Source: JANXVV01 sp038230975 (GTDB taxonomy: Bacteria > Planctomycetota > Phycisphaerae > Tepidisphaerales > Tepidisphaeraceae). Taken from it: a stretch of DNA of 37,432 nucleotides. The notes beneath the pieces were generated by a model, which searched no databases, was not told where the DNA came from, and saw only the letters and a list, made by a program, of their open reading frames with translations. Positions 7,886-15,107 of the stretch are shown piece after piece. The DNA lies in NCBI GenBank assembly GCA_038230975.1, contig JBBRMF010000017.1:1-37432 (forward strand), given 5' to 3'. A program made the position numbers and the translations under genes. Position 1 is the stretch's first letter; every line of letters begins with the position of its first letter.

Positions 7886-8692
7886 CTAGTTGGGGAGGCT
7901 TTCGTCGGTGATGTCCCAATCTTTTCCGGGCTCGGTGAGTGTGAAGTCATTGTCTTTCAAACCGGGGTTGATTTTGAGATTTGTAAGATCGGTCGTGTGA
8001 ACAGTCGCGCCGCCTTTTTCGATCGTGGCAATTCGGACGGGGAATTTGCTCTTCTGCTCAACGAACACATCAATCAGCTCAAACTTTTTCGCGAAACGTG
8101 TGCCGGGCTTGGGGGTGAGGACAAGATGCACAGTGTTGGCGGGGTCTTCTTTTTCGAGCGGTAGTTGGGTGACAGTGAAGTTCTTGAGAACCTCTTCGCG
8201 ATCCTGGCCAATCGGCAATGGGAAGGGGCCTTCTCCGAGTTTGAGGGGATCTAGCTTTTGGCCAGGCTTGAGAACCTGGCGGGTGGTCTGATGCTTGGAG
8301 TCGAAATTCTGGTCGATCAGTTTGCCATCTTCGAGCTTGTAATCGGCGCGGCTTTTAACGATGCGATCGGCAATTGTCTTTCGATCGAGCGCGACGCGAA
8401 TGCGGCTATCGTTGTTCGGCCGACGCTGAAACAGGATCTTCCCCATTCTGGATTTATCGGAACCGGTTACCGCGTCGGTTTCTTTGATTACGACGTCGCC
8501 GGTGAAATCCTGCAGGTTTTGGCCGCGTTCTTTGAGGGAATCTAATGTCTCGTTAATGCTCGGGCCCGTGGGATTGATTAAAGGGGGTGGTTGCTGCTGC
8601 GACTGGGCGGCGGGGCCGGCGAAAAGGCAAAAAAATAAAACAACCACAGAGGACACAGAGAGTGAAGAAGATGATGAAAAAGTTCTATTCAT
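7886..8692 (-). CDS. Secreted LolA-fold protein (outer-membrane lipoprotein carrier-like)
   Basis: A 268-residue exported protein. The N-terminus MNRTFSSSSSLSVSSVVV continues into LFFCLFAGPAAQSQQQ, a signal peptide with an AQS-type cleavage site. The mature part shows the LolA-like pattern of one long antiparallel beta-sheet: LQDFTGDVVIKETDA, KILFQRRPNNDSRIRVAL, repeated strands and a final FTLTEPGKDWDI. LolA-like proteins bind lipids or lipoproteins in the periplasm; assignment to lipoprotein sorting is inference. The hydrophobic core of the signal peptide is encoded by one arm of an inverted repeat, and the start codon lies in its loop. An in-frame TTG further upstream would only add repeat-derived residues. 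The stop codon overlaps a small AGCCGC/GCGGCT hairpin facing the AAA ATPase gene. Confidence 0.72.
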   Translation of the reverse strand: MNRTFSSSSSLSVSSVVVLFFCLFAGPAAQSQQQPPPLINPTGPSINETLDSLKERGQNLQDFTGDVVIKETDAVTGSDKSRMGKILFQRRPNNDSRIRVALDRKTIADRIVKSRADYKLEDGKLIDQNFDSKHQTTRQVLKPGQKLDPLKLGEGPFPLPIGQDREEVLKNFTVTQLPLEKEDPANTVHLVLTPKPGTRFAKKFELIDVFVEQKSKFPVRIATIEKGGATVHTTDLTNLKINPGLKDNDFTLTEPGKDWDITDESLPN

Positions 8693-8731
8693 TTTTGTGT
8701 TTTTCTCTGTGTTCTCTGTGTTCTCTGTGGT
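8643..8731. repeat. CACAGAG-type inverted repeat (family B)
   Basis: Arms 8643-8662 (ACCACAGAGGACACAGAGAG) and 8712-8731 are complementary over 20 bp with one mismatch, around a 49-base loop. The element overlaps the start of the LolA-like gene: the arm at 8643-8662 encodes the signal-peptide core (SLSVSSVVV on the minus strand). Another copy is at 9537-9646 and a degenerate one at 34053-34137. Confidence 0.8.
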
Positions 8732-8792
8732 ATGCCTGAATTCTGGTTTGGAGTTGCGGCGATTTGTGTTTAGAAATTCAAGCATGTGCAAC

Positions 8793-9401
8793 CTATCGTA
8801 AAAGACACTGCCGCAACAGAGCGGTTAGCTCGGGCAGGTTTTGGACGATTTTCCAGGGGATGGCCGCAAAATTGGCGGCTCGCCCGTGACTGATCCAGAC
8901 CGTTTTGGCTCCGGCGGCCAATCCGGCTTCGACATCGTACTGACCGTCGCCAATCATCCAAGTGTCTGCGGCGGGTACTTCAAGTTGAAGGCAAGCCAGA
9001 TGAAGAGGATCGGGGTGTGGTTTGTGTCGGCCGTCTTCGCGGGTGACGATCACTGAAAAGGATAGACCGTGCCGGGCGAGAACAGTCTGTACGCTTCGTC
9101 GACTGTTTCGGGTGATCAGGGCGGTGGGGCAGGCGGCCTGTTGGATCAAGTCGAGCAATTCACGGCAACCTTCGTTCAGCTCGGACTCGACGCCGGCGGT
9201 TTCTTCGTGACGATGCAGGATCGCTTCGGCGCGGGCGCGTTCGAAGTCGGTGAGCATGGCCAATGATTCGAGGATGGGGCCGGGGCCGATGCCCATGTCG
9301 GATTTGATTTTGGGGAAGTCGAGTCGTGGCGTGGTGAGAGTGCCGTCCATGTCGAAGAGCAGTGCGGCGGGGCGGTCGATAGGAGAGCAATGCGACATCA
9401 T
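8793..9401 (-). CDS. HAD-superfamily hydrolase (phosphoglycolate phosphatase-like)
   Basis: A 203-residue predicted phosphatase of the haloacid dehalogenase superfamily. Motif I is FDMDGTLT, with nucleophile D17 and acid/base D19. Motif II is the T of ALITRNS, motif III the K in RHKPHPDPLH, and motif IV GDGQYDVEAGLAAG, which supplies the Mg-binding acids. The cap is helical as in phosphoglycolate phosphatases and beta-phosphoglucomutases; the substrate cannot be read from sequence. Two adjacent ATGs are possible, and neither has a Shine-Dalgarno. The frame continues into upstream repeat sequence that is unlikely to be coding. Its end is about 100 bases before the start of the LolA-like gene on the same strand; no functional link is evident. 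Confidence 0.88.
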   Translation of the reverse strand: MMSHCSPIDRPAALLFDMDGTLTTPRLDFPKIKSDMGIGPGPILESLAMLTDFERARAEAILHRHEETAGVESELNEGCRELLDLIQQAACPTALITRNSRRSVQTVLARHGLSFSVIVTREDGRHKPHPDPLHLACLQLEVPAADTWMIGDGQYDVEAGLAAGAKTVWISHGRAANFAAIPWKIVQNLPELTALLRQCLLR

Positions 9402-9436
9402 TATTTTGGGGTTGGGTCGTTTAAATGGATGCGTTT

Positions 9437-9749
9437 CCCCCGGCCTGCCGGGGGCTATGTAGGATCTGGTTCCCTCCCCCCCCGGCACTCCGGGGGAGGG
9501 TTAGCACTACAGCGCGGCTTGACTCAGACAGCCTGAAAATAGCCACAGAGGCACAAAGACACAGAGTGAAAAGCACAGAGAGAACCAAATATTCACATTT
9601 TTATCTTTCCGATCTTCTCTGTGTCTTTGTGCCTCAGTGGCTATTTCTTGCCCGCCAAAAACCGAAGTAGGCTTGGAATGGAAAGCCAATTGACGGATCG
9701 CGCCGCCCCTCACTCTAACCCTCCCCCATGAGTACATGGGGGGAGGGGA
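9437..9749. repeat. Repeat-filled intergenic region
   Basis: The ~350-base gap between the HAD and EF-G-like genes holds no gene and at least four repeats. They are CCCCCGGC-CT-GCCGGGGG (9437-9454); a C-rich palindrome at 9472-9500; a 30-bp inverted repeat with one mismatch (arms 9537-9566 and 9617-9646, CACAGAGGCACAAAGACACAG type); and CCCTCCCCCATGAGTACATG at the core of 9706-9749, a family A variant. GCCGGGGGCTATGTAGG at 9447-9463 recurs exactly at 31231-31247. Confidence 0.8.
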
Positions 9750-9755
9750 CAGATG

Positions 9756-11810
9756 TTATTCCTCTTCGGCTTTGGGTTTGTATTCCTTCACGAGATGCTG
9801 TTGTACCTGGGGAGGAACGGCTTCGTAGTGGCTCAGTTCCATCACGAAACTTCCCTGGCCGCCCGTGACGCTTTTTAGTTGGCTTTGATACTGCATGACT
9901 TCGGACAATGGGGCTGCGGCTTTGACGACAGCCATTCCGCCGGGCAGAAGATCGGTGGAGTGGATGCGACCCCGCTTGCCGCTGAGATCGCCGGTGATCG
10001 CTCCCATTTTGTCTTCAGGGATCGTCACGGACATATCGACAATAGGCTCGAGTAGGACTGGGTGGGCTTTGATAAAAGCGTCTTTGAAGGCATATTTGCC
10101 GGCAGTTTTGAAGGCTATTTCTTTACTGTCGACGGCGTGATGCTTACCGTCGGTGACGATGACGCGAATATCCTGCATCGGGTAACCGGCGAGCGTTCCC
10201 TGTTCGTACAGTTCGCGCACCCCTTTTTCGACCGCCGGGACGAATTGACCGGGGATGGTGCCCCCGAAAATTTCGTTGACGAATTCGAAACCTTTGCCGC
10301 GCTCCATTGGCTCGATGCGAAGATAGACTTCGCCGAACTGACCGGAACCCCCGCTTTGTTTTCGATGGCGATGATGGCCTTCGGCTTGATTGGTGATCGT
10401 TTCCTTGTAGGCGATTTTGGGAGGTTTGGTATCGACGTGCAGCCCGCGATGAGCCATCCGTTCGAGCACGAGACGAAGGTGGAGTTCACCGATGCCGCTG
10501 ATGACAACTTCGTGGGTATCGCGGTCGGTGTGCCATTTAAATGTAGGATCTTCTTCGGCGAAGCGCGTCAGCAGGGTGCTGAGTTTTTGTTCGTCACCGC
10601 GCGCTTTAGGAGTAATCGCCAGACCGTACATCGGGGTCGGGAAATTGAGGGGACTCAAGTGCAGGCTGTCGAGCGCGTGATCATCGTGCAGCACATCGTT
10701 GGCGTGGATTTCATCGATCTTGGCAACGGCACCGATATCGCCGGCGATGATGGCATCAGCCTCGGGGTGATCCTTGCCCTGCAGATGAAAGACATGGCCG
10801 AGCTTCACCGGCTTTTTGCTGTGGCCGATGATCGCCAGGGTATGACCGGTGCATTTTCCCTGATGCACGCGGAAGAGCGCGAGCTTGCCGACAAATGGAT
10901 CGGTCGTCACGCGAAACACATGCGCGATGAGCGGTTTGGCGGGATCGTTGACGTAATCGAACGAGCGTTCATTTTCGTGATCGCCTTCCCCTTTGCCGGT
11001 AAGGAATGGGCGCGGGTTACCTTCAAGCGGACTTGGGAAATGCTTGATGATGGCGGTCAGAAGTTCGGGGACGCCTACGCCGGATTTGGCATCGGTGAAG
11101 AGGATCGGAATGACGTGCGCATCATCCATCGCTTTTTCAAACGCGGGGTGAAGGGCCGAATAATCGGGCTCTTCACCGCCGAGATATTTCTCCATCAGGT
11201 TCTCATCCATCTCGACGATTTGATCGAGAATCGCAGCATGACAACGACGGACGGAATCGAAATCGCTTTCACCGGAATTGCTCAATAGACAATCGGTGAT
11301 CTCTTTACGGCCAGGTGCCGGAAGATTGATCGGAAGACACTCCGCGCCAAACGTTTCGCGCAAGCTCGCCACGAGTTGCTCGAGATGGATCTCGGGCATA
11401 TCGATTTTGTTGACGATGATGGCGCGCGGCAAATTAAGTTCTTTGGCAGCCTCCATGATGCGGCGCGTGACGACCTCGATGCCGTTCTGCGCATTGATGA
11501 CCACGGCGACGGTCTCAACCGCAGGAAGGCAGGCAATGGCTTGACCGAGCAGATCGGGTGAACCGGGCGCATCAATTAAATTGATGCGATGGCCTTGAAA
11601 ATCGGCATGAAGCACGGCGGCATAGATCGAATGCCCGTGCTCTTTTTCCTCTTTCTCAAAATCGCTCATGCTCGATTTGTCGAGCACCGACGATTTGTGC
11701 TTGATCGTTCCGCTGGCAAACAGCATCGCATCGACAAGGGTTGTCTTTCCGCTACCACCGTGACCGGTGATGAGCACGTTTCGAATCTGGGACGTATTGT
11801 AGGAAGGCAT
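9756..11810 (-). CDS. EF-G-like translational GTPase (EF-G2 type paralogue)
   Basis: A 684-residue GTPase of the elongation factor G family. The P-loop is GHGGSGKTT (residues 16-24) instead of the AHIDAGKTT of canonical EF-G. The G3 motif is DAPGSPDL instead of DTPGHVDF, and G4 is NKID. Domains II to V follow, with domain IV marked by GSGQFGEVYLRIEP and the C-terminal domain by EPIVDMSVTIPEDKMGAITG and GGQGSFVMELSHYE. These changes are typical of the EF-G2-like group, in which translocase activity is doubtful; a stress or recycling role is inferred only. The start ATG is preceded by GGAGAGG at good distance. The 12-codon in-frame extension upstream is not supported. It diverges from the flavoprotein-like gene. 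Confidence 0.9.
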   Translation of the reverse strand: MPSYNTSQIRNVLITGHGGSGKTTLVDAMLFASGTIKHKSSVLDKSSMSDFEKEEKEHGHSIYAAVLHADFQGHRINLIDAPGSPDLLGQAIACLPAVETVAVVINAQNGIEVVTRRIMEAAKELNLPRAIIVNKIDMPEIHLEQLVASLRETFGAECLPINLPAPGRKEITDCLLSNSGESDFDSVRRCHAAILDQIVEMDENLMEKYLGGEEPDYSALHPAFEKAMDDAHVIPILFTDAKSGVGVPELLTAIIKHFPSPLEGNPRPFLTGKGEGDHENERSFDYVNDPAKPLIAHVFRVTTDPFVGKLALFRVHQGKCTGHTLAIIGHSKKPVKLGHVFHLQGKDHPEADAIIAGDIGAVAKIDEIHANDVLHDDHALDSLHLSPLNFPTPMYGLAITPKARGDEQKLSTLLTRFAEEDPTFKWHTDRDTHEVVISGIGELHLRLVLERMAHRGLHVDTKPPKIAYKETITNQAEGHHRHRKQSGGSGQFGEVYLRIEPMERGKGFEFVNEIFGGTIPGQFVPAVEKGVRELYEQGTLAGYPMQDIRVIVTDGKHHAVDSKEIAFKTAGKYAFKDAFIKAHPVLLEPIVDMSVTIPEDKMGAITGDLSGKRGRIHSTDLLPGGMAVVKAAAPLSEVMQYQSQLKSVTGGQGSFVMELSHYEAVPPQVQQHLVKEYKPKAEEE

Positions 11811-11909
11811 GATGGGGACCTCTCCGCAAAGAAGCCTATGGGACACTGAACTGTGTTAAGTATAGACGAGATGGAGAGTTGAGCAACGAATAATTCCGTG
11901 AAAGAACAA

Positions 11910-11938
11910 TTGGCCTTTATATCGCGTTTAGCTATTCT
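11910..11938 (+). promoter_or_regulatory. Candidate promoter, near-leaderless
   Basis: TTGGCC and TATTCT are separated by 17 bases. The -10 ends 12 bases before the ATG of the next gene, which has no Shine-Dalgarno, so the 5' leader would be only a few bases. Confidence 0.35.
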
Positions 11939-11950
11939 GTCATTACACTC

Positions 11951-13123
11951 ATGGCAAAAACAGAATTGAAACGCGAAGTCCGTCCTGGCTCGAAGCCGGA
12001 ATCTTCTGCCGATGTACTTGTTCTTGGTGAACACCCGTCGACTTATCTTTGCGCGGCTTTATTGCGTAACGAAACCAGTCTACGGGTCATTCACGCGACG
12101 ATTCCCGATGAAAAACCGGTCGATCGAATTTGTCTGCTGAATCCGGCGTTTTTTTCGTTGCATAAACTGCTGGAACCTCTGAAGCGAAAGTTGGATTTGA
12201 CGACGATCTATGGCGCGGAATTTTTGGCCGATGAAGTCGAAACCCGCAGCGAGTACCGGGCGAAGTCGACGATGGCTTATACAGTCAATTATAAGGATCT
12301 GCGGGCGGCGGTTATGAAGGTTGCGGTCGACGAAGGGGTTGAGTTTGTCACGCCAAAGCAGTTTGAGATTCATCGACTGGATGAGCGCGGAATTGAAACG
12401 ACGCTCGGCAAAGGGCGCGTGCGGCCGAAGGTGCTGGTGGTGGGGGGCACGTTACCGGAGTCGCAGCAAAAGATGCTCGGGATGCCGGAGGCCTGGGGGC
12501 CGGATGTGGTTCGCCGATATACATTTTTGAAATTGAAGAGCACCAAGTGGGCCGACCTTGGCAACCGGCCGATGGTGCCGATGTCGCTGGATCTGGGTCA
12601 TCATCTTTACTGGGCCTGGTTGTTACCGCACGAAGGATGTGTGCAGTTGGCGGTGGAGCAACCGGTGGAATCTCTGAATCGGATTAAGCCGCAGGAACTG
12701 CTGAAGAAATGGGTGGATACGTTGCGTGTCCACGGCATTCTGAAACCGGGTGGAGGTGTCCATGTCGAGGATGCAGAACATATGGATCTTCCGCTGACGG
12801 GTGCGCTTGTCCATGAAGGAGTGGCAAACCGCACGTTGCTCGTCGGGCCGGCGGGGGGGTTTTATTCGGCGACCGGTGAAGATCTGTATCCGAATTGCTG
12901 GTCATCCTTGTTTGCCGCCGACACGATCAAAAAGGCACTCAATGAAACGCATCTGCAAGATGCGCTTCAACCTTACCGGCAGAAATGGCGGACGACGCTT
13001 GGGGATTACCTGCGCGGGCCGCAACAGAACCTCCGGTTTCTGTTGCCATTGGTGTATCGCAATCAGGTGATGACCGAGAGGCTGACCGAATCGATCCTCC
13101 TGGGTAAGAGCCTGGTCCGATAA
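11951..13123 (+). CDS. FAD-dependent oxidoreductase-like protein with degenerate dinucleotide-binding loop
   Basis: A 390-residue protein laid out like geranylgeranyl-reductase/FixC-type flavoproteins. An N-terminal beta strand with VLVLGEHPSTYLCAALL stands where GxGxxG is expected. A middle region contains KVLVVGG. A late motif, LLVGPAGGFYSATGEDLYPN, matches the family's second FAD motif (GDAAGxxxPxxGEG). The first glycine-rich loop is reduced to G-E-H-P-S-T, so ordinary FAD binding is doubtful. The protein may bind a different ligand or be non-catalytic. It diverges from the EF-G-like gene. The start has no Shine-Dalgarno but has a promoter-like pair just upstream. Confidence 0.7.
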   Translation: MAKTELKREVRPGSKPESSADVLVLGEHPSTYLCAALLRNETSLRVIHATIPDEKPVDRICLLNPAFFSLHKLLEPLKRKLDLTTIYGAEFLADEVETRSEYRAKSTMAYTVNYKDLRAAVMKVAVDEGVEFVTPKQFEIHRLDERGIETTLGKGRVRPKVLVVGGTLPESQQKMLGMPEAWGPDVVRRYTFLKLKSTKWADLGNRPMVPMSLDLGHHLYWAWLLPHEGCVQLAVEQPVESLNRIKPQELLKKWVDTLRVHGILKPGGGVHVEDAEHMDLPLTGALVHEGVANRTLLVGPAGGFYSATGEDLYPNCWSSLFAADTIKKALNETHLQDALQPYRQKWRTTLGDYLRGPQQNLRFLLPLVYRNQVMTERLTESILLGKSLVR

Positions 13124-13453
13124 AGTACGTGTCCAATAAAACCGAATGTGACCCGACTGGGCGGTGGCCTTGAATCGTAATATGGGTATTATGGACAACA
13201 TGGGAGTTATACCAAACCGCGAAATTTGCTTATCGGACGGAATATTTTTGCGCGGTCTGTCTCTGATATGTGCGTAAGCTACGTAATATAATAGGGTTAG
13301 ATGGATTAATCCGTCTTGACTCAGCGTTCAAGAAATGCGTGCCTGCCCGACGATATGAGAAGTGTCGACGAGAGGGTCGACGGCCAGTGCGATGGAGTCG
13401 CACGCCGAACCGAGGGCCTTTCTTCCAGCGGGAAGAAAACTCAGGAGTAGCTG
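13124..13453 (+). promoter_or_regulatory. flgM promoter and structured 5' leader
   Basis: This 330-base gap holds no ORF of its own. An exact TATAAT is at 13287-13292, with only a weak -35 (TGATAT) 17 bases upstream. The ~150-base leader has three potential hairpins. Two GTCGAC boxes at 13364 and 13376 are spaced by six bases. GGC-(CA)-GTGCGA-TGGAG-TCGCAC-GCC spans 13382-13406. TTTCTTCC-AGCG-GGAAGAAA is perfect at 13419-13438. The last ends five bases before the AGGAG Shine-Dalgarno (13443-13447) and could gate translation. No c-di-GMP-I consensus was recognised. Confidence 0.45.
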
Positions 13454-13732
13454 ATGAGCAACGTCAATAACATTGGTGGCAGTACCCCGATTCAAAAGAT
13501 TATCACCCCTCCGGTGCAGAAGCAGGTGGGCACCGAGGCTCCCAAACAGGTTCGCGCGAATGATCGAGTCGAACTTTCGGGCCTCAGTCATATTCTGGCA
13601 ACCTTGAAAAAGAATGATATCCGAGCTGACAAAGTTGCCGGCGTTCGAGCACAGCTTGCTGCGGGAACCTACGATGAAGACAAAAATCTTGATGCGGCGA
13701 CCGGGCCGTTGCTCGATGACTTGCAGAAATGA
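13454..13732 (+). CDS. flgM: FlgM-like anti-sigma-28 factor
   Basis: A 92-residue small cytoplasmic protein matching the FlgM pattern. A flexible polar N-terminus (MSNVNNIGGSTPIQKI) precedes DRVELSGLSHIL and the C-terminal sigma-binding helices ADKVAGVRAQLAAGTYDEDK, ending NLDAATGPLLDDL. In flagellated bacteria FlgM holds the flagellar sigma factor FliA inactive until the hook is complete and FlgM is exported. The start has AGGAG six bases upstream and a structured leader. It stands alone, 9 bases from the convergent end of nnrE, with no other flagellar structural gene in the window. Together with the Maf locus 3 kb downstream it indicates a flagellated organism. Confidence 0.8.
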   Translation: MSNVNNIGGSTPIQKIITPPVQKQVGTEAPKQVRANDRVELSGLSHILATLKKNDIRADKVAGVRAQLAAGTYDEDKNLDAATGPLLDDLQK

Positions 13733-13741
13733 TCTCTCGTT

Positions 13742-14419
13742 TCACCCGTCGATGGATTCCCGGGCGACTTGAGTAATCAGTTCGCGCGGGCAACCGATGT
13801 CGGCGACGATGATTTCGCCGGTGTATCGTCTGGAGGTGGGGTTGGCGAAGCCGGTTTTTTCGGCAACGAAGGTGATCGTTTGCGTCGCCCGAATGCAAGG
13901 GCCGAGCGGTTTACCCGTGTCGCAATCCATTCCGCTTGGGAGATCGATCGATATCACGGGAATCGGGGTTGATTCCACCAGCGCGACGAACTGGTCAAAT
14001 GGTGCGCGCGGCGTTTGTGTAAGCCCGGTGCCGAAGAGGGCGTCGACGAATAGATCGACCTGGGATGACGCGACTTGCTTTATCGCGGTATCGAAATTCA
14101 CGATGGGGAGCGACATTGCTTCAACAATCTTCCAATTTAAAAGAGCATCGCCTTTGTAATTGATCGGGTCCGTTGCAAGAACGATTTGCACTTGCGATCC
14201 ACGATTGTGCAGATGGCGTGCGACGGCCAATCCGTCGCCACCGTTGTTTCCACCACCGCAGAGAATCAGTACATTTCGCCGCAAATGGCCGTACATTCGA
14301 TGGATGTGATCGGCGACGGCGTGCGAGGCGTTTTCCATCAGCACAATTCCGGGGATGTGGTATTTCTCAATTGCGCGTTTGTCGATTTCGCGGACTTGGG
14401 CTCGGGTCAATCGAATCAT
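13742..14419 (-). CDS. nnrE: NAD(P)H-hydrate epimerase (YjeF N-terminal domain)
   Basis: A 225-residue metabolite-repair enzyme that epimerises R- and S-NAD(P)H hydrates, so that the dehydratase can regenerate NAD(P)H. The YjeF_N hallmarks are RAQVREIDKRAIEKY at the start, LMENAS (27-32), the glycine-rich GGGNNGGDG (55-63), DALFGTG and IDLPSGMDCDTG. The protein is the stand-alone epimerase: the ADP/ATP-dependent dehydratase domain found in fused Nnr proteins is absent. AAGGAG lies six bases before the chosen ATG; the long open frame upstream of it is repeat-rich and not coding-like. Its 3' end nearly abuts flgM. Confidence 0.93.
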   Translation of the reverse strand: MIRLTRAQVREIDKRAIEKYHIPGIVLMENASHAVADHIHRMYGHLRRNVLILCGGGNNGGDGLAVARHLHNRGSQVQIVLATDPINYKGDALLNWKIVEAMSLPIVNFDTAIKQVASSQVDLFVDALFGTGLTQTPRAPFDQFVALVESTPIPVISIDLPSGMDCDTGKPLGPCIRATQTITFVAEKTGFANPTSRRYTGEIIVADIGCPRELITQVARESIDG

Positions 14420-14522
14420 GGGCGGTCTCCTTGTACGAGGCGAAGAACCCGGTGTGTCGGCTACGCCTTCCGCCTCCGGCTTATTCCGTGAATGCTTAAC
14501 AGTATCTGCGGCATTTACGTGG

Positions 14523-14581
14523 CATGGCCATCTTGGCCATGGATTGCGGTAGTCCGCAATTTTGGCGGGTACTCCCGCCAA
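14523..14581. repeat. Three consecutive perfect hairpins
   Basis: Back-to-back palindromes upstream of nnrE: CATGGCCA-TCT-TGGCCATG (14523-14541), ATTGCGG-TAGT-CCGCAAT (14543-14560) and TTGGCGGG-TACT-CCCGCCAA (14562-14581). All arms are perfect. The first has the same design as the hairpin at 15044-15062. The rest of the gap between nnrE and the small membrane gene shows nothing else recognisable. Confidence 0.8.
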
Positions 14582-14678
14582 TCCGCAAGAGCGAAGCGAT
14601 CTTTCGTACGTCTCATGAAAAGGTCGCTGCGCTCTTGTTGTTTCGATCTGAGTACGAATCAAAATCGCGGGTAATGGT

Positions 14679-14909
14679 TCAGTTTGAAAAATCGGAATCT
14701 TTCGGTGGCTCGAAAATGCGCGGTGGCAATCCATCACGTTTTTTCTTGCTTTGGATAATTGCGATCGTGGGGATGGACACGGCCATAACCGAAAACGCGA
14801 TGATCGCGGCTTCACTCTTCGAACGCCCCCAAACGAAATTCCCCACCATTCCTGCGAAAAATCCAAGCGAAGCTCCGAGCCATACACCCAGCGGATAACG
14901 TGGCCTCAT
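14679..14909 (-). CDS. Small two-span membrane protein
   Basis: A 76-residue protein with two hydrophobic segments, YPLGVWLGASLGFFAGMVGNFV (about residues 5-26) and AAIIAFSVMAVSIPTIAIIQ (about 34-53), and a basic then proline-rich cytoplasmic-looking tail (SKKKRDGLPPRIFEPPKD). TAGGATG upstream of the ATG supplies an acceptable Shine-Dalgarno. It may be co-transcribed with nnrE on the same strand, but 260 bases containing a triple hairpin lie between. I do not recognise the family. Confidence 0.55.
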   Translation of the reverse strand: MRPRYPLGVWLGASLGFFAGMVGNFVWGRSKSEAAIIAFSVMAVSIPTIAIIQSKKKRDGLPPRIFEPPKDSDFSN

Positions 14910-15043
14910 TGAGGCATCCTACCATGCGCAATAAAAAACCGCTCGTGGGTGGTTATTTTGCATCAACCGATCAACGCAATAATATCTTCAGTTTCCCACA
15001 AGGTAGTCGTGAGGCCCGCAACCAAATCGCGGCGTACCGCGAA

Positions 15044-15062
15044 CATGGGCAGGATGCCCATG
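15044..15062. repeat. CATGGGCA-GGA-TGCCCATG hairpin
   Basis: A perfect 8-bp stem with a 3-base loop, 45 bases upstream of surE. It has the same architecture as the hairpin at 14523-14541 and is probably the same repeat type. Confidence 0.65.
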
Positions 15063-15091
15063 CTACGGTTCTCCAAAACCTTCGGATTCAT

Positions 15092-15097
15092 TATACT
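15092..15097 (+). promoter_or_regulatory. Candidate -10 element for surE
   Basis: TATACT ends ten bases before the surE ATG. No Shine-Dalgarno is present and the -35 region (TTCTCC at 15069) is poor. This suggests a very short or absent leader. Confidence 0.3.
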
Positions 15098-15107
15098 GCC
15101 TGGACTC

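Noticed and set aside
9437..9749. CRISPR array in the repeat-rich gap
   Set aside because: Repeats are of different families with no regular spacing and no uniform spacers; no cas gene is present.
10062..11288. A 408-codon plus-strand ORF opposite the EF-G-like gene
   Set aside because: It is an antisense shadow of a strongly biased coding region. The minus-strand frame has all EF-G motifs, and the plus-strand product resembles no family.
13299..13453. c-di-GMP riboswitch upstream of flgM
   Set aside because: The conserved GEMM core sequences are not visible, so only a generic structured leader is claimed.
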